Source: Caedibacter sp052030685 (GTDB taxonomy: Bacteria; Pseudomonadota; Gammaproteobacteria; Francisellales; Francisellaceae). Taken from it: a stretch of 64,000 nucleotides of DNA. The position numbers and the translations under genes are program-made. The notes beneath the pieces were generated by a model. It saw only the letters and a list, made by a program, of their open reading frames with translations. It was not told the origin of the DNA and did no database searches. Positions 17,320-25,858 of the stretch are shown here, in pieces. Each line of letters opens with the position of its first letter. Within the stretch, counting starts at the first letter, position 1. Where the stretch lies: contig NZ_JBQAJM010000004.1 of NCBI RefSeq assembly GCF_052030685.1, forward strand, positions 52,741-116,740, read 5' to 3'.

Positions 17320-18585
17320 TCATCTCAAAACGACTTCATCATTTAATTTAAACTTAATCGTCTCAGCTAAAATATCAAATAAATAATCAATTTCAGCCAA
17401 AGTATTGTAATAAGCAAAACCAATGCGCAGCACACCATCGCTTGGGTCTAAACCTAGTTTTTCAATAAATCGTGGCACATAAAAATGTCCAAACCCGACA
17501 CAAATATTATGTTGAGCCAAGGCTTGTGCTAATTCTCTATTACTGACACCGGCAACAGTTATTGCAAATGTTGGCGTGCGCTTGGTTAACTTATCCTGAG
17601 AATCCACGCCATGCACCGTGATGTGCGGATGTGCCTCAAGTTTTTTCAAAAAATAAGATTTGAGCGTTAATTCATGCTTTTCTATTGCTGACATGCTTAA
17701 CGTCAATGCTGTCTTTAAATCCGTCTTTGCCATTTTTTCATTGATCAAAGCAGCTTTGTGATAAATGGCTGCTTCTAAACCTGCCAATGCTTCAAAGTTT
17801 TGTGTTCCGGTTTCTAGCGCATAAGGCAAAATATCGGGTGATGGCGCTATTTTGTAGGGTTTAATGGATACCATTGTTTGTGATTTACTATACAAAATAC
17901 CGATATGTGGCGCTGAGAACTTATAACCTGAGCATACCAACCAATCACAACCAATCACTTGCACGTCAACCTTATAATGTGCAATAAAATGCACTGCATC
18001 AACAAATAGCTTAACCCGATACTGTTTTGCCAAAGCACTAACTCGCGTAATATCAGTAATACTACCGCAAATATTAGATGCCAACGTTATCGCAATGAGT
18101 TTTGTCCTGCCCTTTTTCAAGATCGCTTCAAGTCGATCAAGATCAAGTGTATAACTATCTTGATCAAATGGTATTATCTCGGCATTAACACCCCTCTCCT
18201 TTGCCTTGATAAGCCATGGACTGATATTTGCCTCATGATCAAGTTCACTGACAATAATGTTATCCTTAGGCAACCAAGTATTAGCAACTGCATGTGATAA
18301 TGCCCATGTGATCGTTGTCATATTTTGCCCAAAGCTGATCTCTTTAGAATCGTTTGCATTGATGAGCGCTGCCATTACCTCACGAGCTCGATCCATTTGT
18401 TGTTGTGCGCTAATGCTACTTTGATAAAAACCACCCAAATTCGCAACACCATCCGCCATAAACTCCGTCATTACCCTCATCACAGCAGAACTTACCTGCG
18501 TGCCACCTGGGCCATCAAAATAAATCGCCGGATTCGATTTAATCAACGCAGGAAAGCCTTGGCGTATATTATCTACATCAAACAT
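17320..18585 (-). CDS. Cysteine-desulfurase-like class V aminotransferase (VC1184 subfamily type)
   Basis: This 421-residue PLP enzyme of fold type I is in the class V aminotransferase group. It has ELDHEAN (His117, ring stacking), VDAVHF (Asp196) and the PLP lysine in CSGYKFSAPHIG (Lys222). The sequence YFDGPGGTQV at 22-31 is typical of the cysteine desulfurase-like VC1184 subfamily, not of IscS or SufS. No suf or isc genes are near. It begins 26 bases after the 2OG-dioxygenase gene on the same strand, so the two form an operon. The true reaction is unknown; it may act on a hydroxylated amino acid made by its partner (inference). Confidence 0.85.
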   Translation of the reverse strand: MFDVDNIRQGFPALIKSNPAIYFDGPGGTQVSSAVMRVMTEFMADGVANLGGFYQSSISAQQQMDRAREVMAALINANDSKEISFGQNMTTITWALSHAVANTWLPKDNIIVSELDHEANISPWLIKAKERGVNAEIIPFDQDSYTLDLDRLEAILKKGRTKLIAITLASNICGSITDITRVSALAKQYRVKLFVDAVHFIAHYKVDVQVIGCDWLVCSGYKFSAPHIGILYSKSQTMVSIKPYKIAPSPDILPYALETGTQNFEALAGLEAAIYHKAALINEKMAKTDLKTALTLSMSAIEKHELTLKSYFLKKLEAHPHITVHGVDSQDKLTKRTPTFAITVAGVSNRELAQALAQHNICVGFGHFYVPRFIEKLGLDPSDGVLRIGFAYYNTLAEIDYLFDILAETIKFKLNDEVVLR

Positions 18586-18611
18586 AAATAGCTTTTCCTT
18601 TTATCTTTTTG

Positions 18612-19304
18612 TTATTTTTTAATCTGCATAGTAATCACAAACACATCACGATGCCCATTACCCGGTAATAAGGGGACAATTGGTGAGGCATAATGTGCAT
18701 ATTTGCGATCATTAAAGAGAAACATCTCGCCCTCTTTGAGCACTTGATTTACATGGATATGTTGATGATTACTAATATCAACCAATAGCGAATTACCTCC
18801 CGTGATATTTTGCATATCAACACAAACCACCGTGACATAATCAAAGCCATCTTGATGCACACCCTCAGGAGCTGGCTTTCCCGTTACTTCATCATTAGTA
18901 TAAATACGAATTTGATGAATACCAAAATGATAATCACATGCTGGCAGTCTAGGATAGATATGCGCCATGATAATGTCGCTAGCCACTTTCTTGGCAATAT
19001 CCATCTCGATTAATGGGAAATTTCGATCGATTCCACCTTGATATTTATTGAGTTTTTTTGATTGGTGAAACACTTCACTATGCTTACTCACACTAATCTC
19101 ACCCTGCAAAATATCACCCACAGCAAACGCACGGTGGCGATAATTGTCCCCCGATTTCATATTTGGATCGCGCTTGAGTGTTTCAAAAGGTTTGGCAAAT
19201 ATAGGTTTTAAGTCACCAATAAATGCAATCTGATACCTCATTTCTTCAGCTTTTTCTGCTTCTTTATTTGATCCTTTTGGCATATCTAATTCCACTTGAT
19301 ACAT
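18612..19304 (-). CDS. 2-oxoglutarate/Fe(II) dioxygenase, free amino-acid hydroxylase type
   Basis: This 230-residue protein fits the 2OG-Fe dioxygenase family (PF10014 type), whose characterised members hydroxylate free L-amino acids such as isoleucine. The iron triad is visible: His150 and Asp152 in GVHQDGFDY, and distal His204 in KYAHYASPI. Arg219 in GHRDVFVIT is the predicted 2-oxoglutarate anchor. GGNSLL near 169 also fits the family. The start at 19304 has GGGAGG six bases upstream. It forms an operon with the desulfurase-like enzyme and is divergent from a transporter-regulator pair. Substrate not predictable from sequence. Confidence 0.85.
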   Translation of the reverse strand: MYQVELDMPKGSNKEAEKAEEMRYQIAFIGDLKPIFAKPFETLKRDPNMKSGDNYRHRAFAVGDILQGEISVSKHSEVFHQSKKLNKYQGGIDRNFPLIEMDIAKKVASDIIMAHIYPRLPACDYHFGIHQIRIYTNDEVTGKPAPEGVHQDGFDYVTVVCVDMQNITGGNSLLVDISNHQHIHVNQVLKEGEMFLFNDRKYAHYASPIVPLLPGNGHRDVFVITMQIKK

Positions 19305-19348
19305 CTAAATCCTCCCTAACATAGTTATATATTATACCGCCCATAAAC

Positions 19349-19550
19349 TAATGGCACTACTTTTAGGAGAATAACTAACCATCCATGGCAGTTCCGCATT
19401 GGATCCTCACGCCATCTTGCCTTACGGATGACAAGTCAGAGGCTGTCATTGCGAGCATGGATGCGTGGCAATCCATTTTATCAGGGATGATTGATTTAAC
19501 GTCGTTGCAAAGCCTATATTTACAAGCTACCTCTTAAGGTAGTGCCATTA
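19349..19550 (+). mobile_element. Family C repeat, copy C2: MITE-like element with terminal inverted repeats
   Basis: The element starts TAATGGCACTAC and ends GTAGTGCCATTA, a perfect 12-bp terminal inverted repeat. It is flanked by GCCCATAAAC on the left (19339-19348) and GCCCATCAAC on the right (19551-19560), a 9/10 match that looks like a target-site duplication. It carries no coding capacity. It lies in the shared promoter region between the dioxygenase operon and the permease gene. Confidence 0.8.
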
Positions 19551-19663
19551 GCCCATCAACCATTTTACAGCATTTCAGTATTTAATTTACAGAACACTAT
19601 CTTTTTAATTTAATTTTCTCTACCATTGGCGCGTTTTAGCAATCATTTAACAGGAGTTTTCTT

Positions 19664-20665
19664 ATGTTTTTCGCGCAATCTTACGGACTGGCGATTTTAT
19701 TTTGTATTATCACAATGCTTTGTTGGGGATCTTGGGCAAACCTTCAAAAAGCAACAGGCAAACAATGGGCGTTTCAATATTTCTATTGGGATTATGCTAT
19801 TGGTGTGCTCTTGATCAGCTTTATTCTTGCCATCACTTTGGGTAACACTGGCAGCATTGGACGTGGCTTTTTTGTTGATCTGGCGCAGGCAAATACCAAT
19901 ATGATTATACTTGCGCTTATTGGTGGTATTGTCTTTAATCTTGCTAATATCTTACTCGTTGCTGCCATTGACATTGCTGGCATGGCAGTGGCTTTCCCTG
20001 TTGCTATTGGACTTGCGTTAGTGCTTGGCGTGATTCTTAATTACATTGCCAATCCATTGGGTAATGCCTTAGTTTTAGCTATCGGTGTGATCTGTGTCGC
20101 TATTGCTATTATCCTTGATGCCAAGGCATATAAGACACTCAAAGCGCACTTAACACAATCAGCATTTAAAAAAGGACTCATTATTGCACTAATCTCTGGC
20201 GCATTGATGGGTACATTTTACTATTTCGTTGCCGCATCGATGATTGCCAATTTCCATACACCTGAAGCGGGGAAACTAACACCTTATAGTGCCGCGGTTA
20301 TTTTTGCGATTGGTTTATTTTTATCAAACTTTATTATCAATACATGGATGATGAAGAAGCCATTTATTGGCGAACCCATTAAAGGCACTGGATACTTTAA
20401 AGGAAGCTTTAGAGCACATATTTTTGGAATTTTAGGGGGTGCCATTTGGGGCTTGGGTACAGGCTTGAACTTTATTGCTGCAGGCACTGCAGGACCTGCC
20501 ATTTCTTATGGGCTTGGTCAAGGTGCTACGATGATTGCTGCTCTATGGGGTGTCTTTATTTGGCGCGAATTCAAGCATGCACCGCAATCAGCTAACAAAC
20601 TTTTGCTGTGGATGTTTATCTTCTACTTTATTGGTTTGTTATTGATTATTTTTGCTAAGGCTTAA
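19664..20665 (+). CDS. DMT-superfamily permease, ureide-permease-like
   Basis: This is a 333-residue integral membrane protein with about ten hydrophobic helices. CWGSWANLQKATGKQW near the N-terminus and the long conserved stretch around VFNLANILLVAAIDIAGMAV resemble the ureide permease/GRP branch of the drug/metabolite transporter superfamily. Members move small neutral solutes such as ureides, sugars or amino-acid derivatives across the inner membrane. Start ATG is preceded by CAGGAG. The AraC-type gene follows after 18 bases, so they are co-transcribed. It is divergent from the dioxygenase operon, suggesting it imports the substrate or exports the product of that pathway (inference). Confidence 0.8.
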   Translation: MFFAQSYGLAILFCIITMLCWGSWANLQKATGKQWAFQYFYWDYAIGVLLISFILAITLGNTGSIGRGFFVDLAQANTNMIILALIGGIVFNLANILLVAAIDIAGMAVAFPVAIGLALVLGVILNYIANPLGNALVLAIGVICVAIAIILDAKAYKTLKAHLTQSAFKKGLIIALISGALMGTFYYFVAASMIANFHTPEAGKLTPYSAAVIFAIGLFLSNFIINTWMMKKPFIGEPIKGTGYFKGSFRAHIFGILGGAIWGLGTGLNFIAAGTAGPAISYGLGQGATMIAALWGVFIWREFKHAPQSANKLLLWMFIFYFIGLLLIIFAKA

Positions 20666-20683
20666 CTCATTTAAGATAAGATA

Positions 20684-21400
20684 ATGAATCAGCTTGCACA
20701 CCTTTTAAGTATTGATATTAGCCGCTTGCCAACGGCTAAATTACACCAACATGATAAAGCACAATTAAGCTACATGCAAAAAGGTGTGTTAAAGGTTATC
20801 GTCGGTCATAAAGTCTATATCGTGCCCACGGGTTTTGCGATTTATATCCCATCAGGCATCACTCATGGCATCGAATGCGCTCAGGATATCGATGGCATCA
20901 TTCTGTACTTTGATCAAAACATGCCACTATTACCCGCAGAGGTTATCATTAGCAAACCAGATGAACTAACTAAACAGCTGATATTAAAGGTTGATCAACA
21001 AGGTCAAGATGTAGCACCTGTTTTCACACAAGCATTGCTACAAGCTATGCGTGATGATCAATCTGCTCCTAACTATGCTTTAAGTTTCCCAACACATCCT
21101 TTGCTGCGTGACTTAATCACTTATATTGATAAGCAGCTAGCACAACCAGTATCCATTGAAGTTATCGCTCAAAAAGCGCATCTCAGCGCACGCCATTTAT
21201 CTCGTATTTTCAAAAAAGAAACGGGACTGTCATTTTCCTACTGGCTACAGCAGTACAAAATGCTCTATGCTTTGGTGCTGTTGCCGCAACATCAAAGCAC
21301 ATCTGTCGTTGCCCGAGCATTAGGTTATCATAGCGATAGCGCTTTTATTAGCACCTTTAAAAAATTCACACACGGCAAACCGCCCTCGTTTTTTTATTAA
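20684..21400 (+). CDS. AraC-family transcriptional regulator with cupin sensor
   Basis: This 238-residue regulator has an N-terminal cupin (about 15-90: HQHDKAQLSYMQKG, YIPSGITHGIE) for ligand binding. A C-terminal double helix-turn-helix of AraC type spans about 140-238 (IAQKAHLSARHLSRIFKKETG, ARALGYHSDSAFISTFKKFTHGKPP). It is the second gene of the permease operon. By position it probably controls the divergent dioxygenase/permease promoters. Ligand unknown. Confidence 0.9.
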   Translation: MNQLAHLLSIDISRLPTAKLHQHDKAQLSYMQKGVLKVIVGHKVYIVPTGFAIYIPSGITHGIECAQDIDGIILYFDQNMPLLPAEVIISKPDELTKQLILKVDQQGQDVAPVFTQALLQAMRDDQSAPNYALSFPTHPLLRDLITYIDKQLAQPVSIEVIAQKAHLSARHLSRIFKKETGLSFSYWLQQYKMLYALVLLPQHQSTSVVARALGYHSDSAFISTFKKFTHGKPPSFFY

Positions 21401-21493
21401 ATTACCATTTCTCAAGCCAAAATGATTTATAAACCATTCAATCAAAGGTATGATCAATATCATTGCTATTAACTGTTGTGATTAGCCCCTAAA

Positions 21494-22324
21494 ATGGCTT
21501 TATTTAACGCTACTCGGAACACACCTCTGATTAAAAAATTTGAAGAATGGATTACTGAGGCAAAAACATTCAAAGAAATCGGTCAACTTTCGATTAAATA
21601 TAGTCAGCCGATCAAACGCATGTTTCATTTAACACTGCCTAATGAGCAACTTCTAAATTTTACATTTATTCGCACGCATAATGATTTGAAGCGTAATATT
21701 GTCACATTAGAACCAATGTTGGCACTAAAATTTTATCGTCAAAACCTACATATTGATGACCATATGCTCGATCGCAATCTCATCAATCCTTTCTATGACC
21801 GCGTTGAGTTAATGAATCCTCATTATCAAAAGGCATTTATTGCAATAACATCGCCATATGAAATCTCAACGCCTGTTGTTATCGAACACGATTTGGATAT
21901 CTATAAAGATGCTTTTTGCTTTCAAATTGCCAACCCTAGCAATAAGGACTTTATTACCGGTGCATGGTTTGCAACATTTCTACAAATGATTATCGCATTT
22001 TATAACTTTTATTCACCACAACTGACGCCAAACTTCCCAAGCTATGACACCAGAAGCATAATAACAGAGCTTAGGCATGATGATCTTTTCCACGACTTCA
22101 TTGTCATGCACGATCTAACACCCACACAAGGGCAATATCTGAAATATTTAGTGTTTTCTTGGGAAAGCAAGCGCATTGCCAGCCATTTGTGCCGCTCTGA
22201 ACGCACCGTTGAAAAAGTGATTGATGCCATAAAACTAAAGCTCGATTTACACTCAAAACAAGAGCTGTGCACATTACTACAATGTTATTATATCAACTTG
22301 ATTTCGGAGCGTATAACTAATTGA
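21494..22324 (+). CDS. Orphan LuxR-type HTH protein
   Basis: This 276-residue protein has an N-terminal 200 residues I do not recognise. The C-terminal 60 residues form a LuxR/GerE helix-turn-helix (LTPTQGQYLKYLVFSWESKRIASHLCRSERTVEKVIDAIKLKL, read in parts). The N-terminal part has no receiver signature and no clear autoinducer-binding WYDPXW-type pattern, so it is probably a sensor of another kind. No synthase gene is nearby. Its TGA stop falls at the first bases of an IS-end-like sequence at 22323, so the C-terminus might have been set by an insertion, though the HTH is complete. Confidence 0.75.
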   Translation: MALFNATRNTPLIKKFEEWITEAKTFKEIGQLSIKYSQPIKRMFHLTLPNEQLLNFTFIRTHNDLKRNIVTLEPMLALKFYRQNLHIDDHMLDRNLINPFYDRVELMNPHYQKAFIAITSPYEISTPVVIEHDLDIYKDAFCFQIANPSNKDFITGAWFATFLQMIIAFYNFYSPQLTPNFPSYDTRSIITELRHDDLFHDFIVMHDLTPTQGQYLKYLVFSWESKRIASHLCRSERTVEKVIDAIKLKLDLHSKQELCTLLQCYYINLISERITN

Positions 22325-22338
22325 GGTTACGCACTTTT
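22323..22338. repeat. IS-end-like 16-mer, shared with 63927-63942
   Basis: GAGGTTACGCACTTTT here differs by one base from GAAGTTACGCACTTTT near the right edge of the window, in the same orientation. Both lie at the very 3' edge of an open reading frame. They could be terminal inverted repeats of one insertion sequence family, this one a solo remnant. Confidence 0.35.
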
Positions 22339-22389
22339 GCTAATCCAACACCATGGTTTTCTCGAAAACATACAACCACAGCGACCAAG

Positions 22390-22507
22390 TAATGAGCCAA
22401 GAATAAGTTGAACCTTAATTACCCCCCTCACCCGTGCAGCTTAAGCTGCACGAGCGATCCCACAAGGGGCGAGGTGCTAGCTAATGCAACTTATTTATAC
22501 ATCATTA
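22390..22507 (+). repeat. Family A palindromic repeat, copy A3
   Basis: This full-length copy has left end TAATGAGCCAAGAATAAGTT, right end CAACTTATTTATACATCATTA split by minor differences, and the central perfect palindrome GTGCAGCTTAAGCTGCAC. It lies between the convergent ends of the LuxR-type gene and the SGNH hydrolase gene, where it could form a long hairpin in both transcripts. Confidence 0.85.
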
Positions 22508-22514
22508 CTAACCG

Positions 22515-23888
22515 TTATTGAGCGTAGTTTAGTATACAGCCATCACCTGCTAAGCCATTTTGATCCGCTTTACAGCTTTGGTTTAAGTAACCTGCCGCCT
22601 GATAGTAACTATCGTGAAGTTGATCATAACACACCAGCTTGGGATAAGTTGGATCACTAGCAATACATGCTTTAACACCTTGTTTTGCCGTATTACTGCA
22701 ACTTAAAGTATTTTTATCAACTGCCAGAGTCCCAAGATAGGCACCCCAACCATTTAATGGCTTGTGATTATGATCAAGAATGTAAGCGCCAATATGCAAT
22801 GATTGAGGACAGCTGTATTTGTGTGATACATCAACAGGTTTTTCAGCCTTAAGAATATTATTTAGATAAGCCGATAAAGCTTGTGCATGTTGATAAGCAT
22901 AAGCCTTTGTTGGATGCCCACTACCTGAGCCATCACTTGGTAAGCGACGATCAACAAAGCAGCTTATTGTTTTTCCATTAAAATTGAGATTTTTAGGCGT
23001 TGCACATTGTCCTGCGATATTTGCCTCTGCCTGCCAATACTGCTGATACATCGGCACATAGTCAGGACGAAATCCCCATAAGTCCAACACAATTTTGGCA
23101 TGTGAATTTAATGCTTGCACTTTCTCAACAAATTGCTGCAATGCTTGTTGATATTTACTTTGGTCGGCAACAAAGGTGTCATTGGTGCCAAGATTAATCA
23201 CAACAATATCGGCATTCTCGCTAGTGATTGGCTTATTGTGCTGATCGGTGTTATAGCTACTGCTGTCATAATATGTAAACATGGTAGAATGCCCCCAATA
23301 GGAGCCTGGTGTTAATGATATTCCTGAGAGCGCAATAAAGCTTGGATCAATATGCCAACCCTGTGCATTTAATCGTTCAACGCTTTGAAAGGCATAAGAG
23401 ATTGCAATATTTGCATAGCCAATATTGCCACTTGCACCACCATCATTATTACTATCTTGAAAGCCTGCTGTAATCGAGTCACCATAAAACACAATTTTCT
23501 TAAGATCAGCATACTTCTCAACTAACTCAGCATTATTTAACGTTACCGACTGCACATAGAAAGGCGAGTAAAAGAATGGTGTCTGCTTTGCATCCGCCTC
23601 ATTTAATTGAACCAATTTGATATTATGCGCTTTTGATAAATCTAGCGTTGAATCCAGACTTAGATCAATATCAACATCCGTGGCTGATGTGTTATCGAGT
23701 TTAATGGCACTAGTAGGCGTCTGAAGCAGTGAAGTGCGTGCAACTTTTGCTAGCTTATTATCAACATAGACATTAAACCATGTTTCATTACTATTACTTG
23801 GGTTAGCTTTAGCAATCTTAATCACTATATTGGCGTTGCTACTTAGCGCCTTAACATTCAAAGACACCGTGCTTCCTGACCAGTTCAT
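22515..23888 (-). CDS. SGNH/GDSL hydrolase, carbohydrate-esterase-2-like, missing its N-terminus
   Basis: This 457-residue open frame has a jelly-roll-like N-terminal domain (1-120) and a GDSL esterase domain. The nucleophile motif is FYGDSITAG (Ser138), followed by NLGTNDT and GSGHPT, which should hold the catalytic His. Together these resemble carbohydrate esterase family 2 deacetylases. A Cys-rich tail of about 90 residues follows. The chain begins abruptly at MNWSGSTVSLN, which in such proteins is inside the first domain, and there is no signal peptide. An in-frame TAG lies just upstream, inside a 21-bp palindrome. I read it as a 5'-truncated, possibly non-functional gene for an exported esterase. 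Confidence 0.75.
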   Translation of the reverse strand: MNWSGSTVSLNVKALSSNANIVIKIAKANPSNSNETWFNVYVDNKLAKVARTSLLQTPTSAIKLDNTSATDVDIDLSLDSTLDLSKAHNIKLVQLNEADAKQTPFFYSPFYVQSVTLNNAELVEKYADLKKIVFYGDSITAGFQDSNNDGGASGNIGYANIAISYAFQSVERLNAQGWHIDPSFIALSGISLTPGSYWGHSTMFTYYDSSSYNTDQHNKPITSENADIVVINLGTNDTFVADQSKYQQALQQFVEKVQALNSHAKIVLDLWGFRPDYVPMYQQYWQAEANIAGQCATPKNLNFNGKTISCFVDRRLPSDGSGSGHPTKAYAYQHAQALSAYLNNILKAEKPVDVSHKYSCPQSLHIGAYILDHNHKPLNGWGAYLGTLAVDKNTLSCSNTAKQGVKACIASDPTYPKLVCYDQLHDSYYQAAGYLNQSCKADQNGLAGDGCILNYAQ

Positions 23889-23907
23889 AGGGTAGCGACT
23901 ACCCTAT
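23887..23907 (+). terminator. Perfect palindrome with U-tract at the broken 5' end of the SGNH gene
   Basis: ATAGGGTAG-CGA-CTACCCTAT is a perfect 9+3+9 inverted repeat. On the plus strand it is followed by TTTCTGTTTTT, like an intrinsic terminator, although no plus-strand gene ends here. The ATG of the minus-strand SGNH frame lies inside its left arm. It may be the edge of an inserted or deleted element. Confidence 0.55.
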
Positions 23908-23954
23908 TTTCTGTTTTTCCTTTCAGTTATAAGCATTTCTCCTGATCGCCTTTC

Positions 23955-24262
23955 ACATGCAGTCGTTGGCTGAGCGCCATTTCTTATTAAGCATTACCCC
24001 TTCGACTTAGCTCAGGGGACAAACAGTATTATTGCTTGGGAAATATTTGCATATTTTTACCTCTCCCCTTGAGGGAGAGGTCGTGCAGCCTAAGCTGCGC
24101 GGGTGAGGGGTAATTAACTCATTATGCTTTTGTCATTATTTTGCTATTTCTGCTTCTTTATCTTTCTTCCATGTAGAGTCGTTGGCTGAGCGCTAGTCGA
24201 AGCCATCTCGTATCAGCATTCCCCCTTCGACTTTGCTCAGGGAACGAGAAATAGTGCTGATA
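23955..24262. repeat. Composite repeat cluster: B3, A4, B4
   Basis: Two family B units (about 23955-24025 and 24169-24262), each with TCGTTGGCTGAGCGC and CTTCGACTTNGCTCAGGG, flank a shortened reverse copy of family A (about 24058-24135; GGGAGAGG, GTGCAGCCTAAGCTGC, GGGTGAGGGG). The right B unit is bounded by TATCAGCA and TGCTGATA. The cluster fills most of the 379-base gap between the truncated SGNH gene and the fumarase stop. No gene is seen in it. Confidence 0.75.
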
Positions 24263-24267
24263 GGTGA

Positions 24268-25779
24268 CTATAGTTTCATCTCAGCAATTTTCACTTTCCA
24301 TTCTTTGGGACCTGTTTGGTGCACTGAAGTGCCTTGACTATCAACAGCAACAGTTACTGGCATATCCTCAACTTCAAACTCATAAATTGCCTCCATTCCC
24401 AGATCTTCAAATCCAATAACACGAGCCTTACGAATCGATTTAGAGATAAGATAAGCCGCTCCACCAACTGCCATTAAATAAACGGCTTTATGTTTTTTGA
24501 TAGAATCAATCGTTGCCTGACCACGCTCGGCTTTACCGACCATGCCGGCAATACCAACTTCACTCAACATAAAATCAGTAAACTTATCCATCCGCGTTGC
24601 CGTTGTAGGACCCGCAGGACCGACCACCTCATCACCCACAGGATCAACTGGTCCCACGTAATAAATAAATTTACCTTTTAAATCAACTGGCAATGGCTCG
24701 CCATTTTTCACCATATCCATAATACGCTTATGTGCGGCATCACGACCTGTTAATAACTTGCCATTTAATAGTAATGTTTCACCTGGTTTTAAATTTTCAA
24801 TATCGGCTTGCGTTAAGGTATTTAAATCGACGCGACGCACTTGTGATTTATTAGTTTCAGTAATTTCAGGCCAATCTTCTAATTTTGGTACAGGTAATTG
24901 CGCAACACCTGAGCCATCTAGGGTAAAGTGCACATGGCGCGTTGCTGCGCAATTTGGAATGAGTGCCACAGGTTTACATGCTGCATGCGTTGGGTATTCA
25001 TGGATTTTGACATCAAGTACCGTTGTCAATCCGCCCAAGCCTTGCGCACCAATGCCTAGATCATTGATTCTGTGATAAAGCTCAACACGTAATTTCTCAA
25101 GCTCAGTCTGCGCACCACGCTCAAGAATCTCATGCATATCAATCTCTTCACCTAATGACTCTTTGGCTAATAGCATCGCCTTTTCCGCTGTGCCACCAAT
25201 ACCAATACCGATAATACCCGGCGGACACCAACCCGCACCCATTGTTGGCAACATCTCAAGCACCCAATCAACAATGCTATCACTGGGGTTTAGGACTTTA
25301 AACTTTGATTTAAATTCAGAACCACCGCCTTTAGCTGCTAATTCAACCTCGATATTAGATCCTGATACCATATCAATATGTACAATTGCAGGGGTATTGT
25401 CTTTGGTATTTTTACGCGCGCCATGTGGTGGATTGACCATGGATGCTCGAAGCGGATTATCGGCATTTAAATACGCGCGACGCACGCCTTCATTGACAAG
25501 TTCAGTAATCGTGCGATCAGTGCGATCAAGCTTTGCCTCCATCCCGACTTTAACAAAGGCACAGACCATACCGGTATCCTGACAAATCGGGCGATGACCA
25601 TAAGCTGCCATGCGTGAGTTTATCAAAATCTGACCAATCGCATCTTTTGCTGGCTTTGATGCTTCATACTCATAAGCGCGATACATCGCTTGCACAAAGT
25701 CTTTAGGGTGATAATAAGAAATAAATTGCAATCCATCGGCAACACTTTGAATGAAATCTTCTACTTTAATAACTGACAT
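24268..25779 (-). CDS. Fumarate hydratase, class I (iron-sulfur)
   Basis: This 503-residue fused alpha-beta class I fumarase interconverts fumarate and malate in the TCA cycle. The three [4Fe-4S] cysteines expected for the family are visible in PICQDTGM (Cys66), PNCAATRH and AGWCPPGI. The C-terminal beta domain has GPTTATRMDKF and KAVYLMAVGGAAYL. Length suits the single-chain FumA/FumB type. It stands alone on the minus strand between a repeat cluster and the ZntB-like gene. Its oxygen-sensitive cluster distinguishes it from class II FumC. Confidence 0.95.
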   Translation of the reverse strand: MSVIKVEDFIQSVADGLQFISYYHPKDFVQAMYRAYEYEASKPAKDAIGQILINSRMAAYGHRPICQDTGMVCAFVKVGMEAKLDRTDRTITELVNEGVRRAYLNADNPLRASMVNPPHGARKNTKDNTPAIVHIDMVSGSNIEVELAAKGGGSEFKSKFKVLNPSDSIVDWVLEMLPTMGAGWCPPGIIGIGIGGTAEKAMLLAKESLGEEIDMHEILERGAQTELEKLRVELYHRINDLGIGAQGLGGLTTVLDVKIHEYPTHAACKPVALIPNCAATRHVHFTLDGSGVAQLPVPKLEDWPEITETNKSQVRRVDLNTLTQADIENLKPGETLLLNGKLLTGRDAAHKRIMDMVKNGEPLPVDLKGKFIYYVGPVDPVGDEVVGPAGPTTATRMDKFTDFMLSEVGIAGMVGKAERGQATIDSIKKHKAVYLMAVGGAAYLISKSIRKARVIGFEDLGMEAIYEFEVEDMPVTVAVDSQGTSVHQTGPKEWKVKIAEMKL

Positions 25780-25858
25780 TTAAAATGACTCTATTGATTA
25801 AACTTCGACGCATTTTAACAAGGATTGACGCTAGTGGTACAGAAAAAATCAAAGTCAA

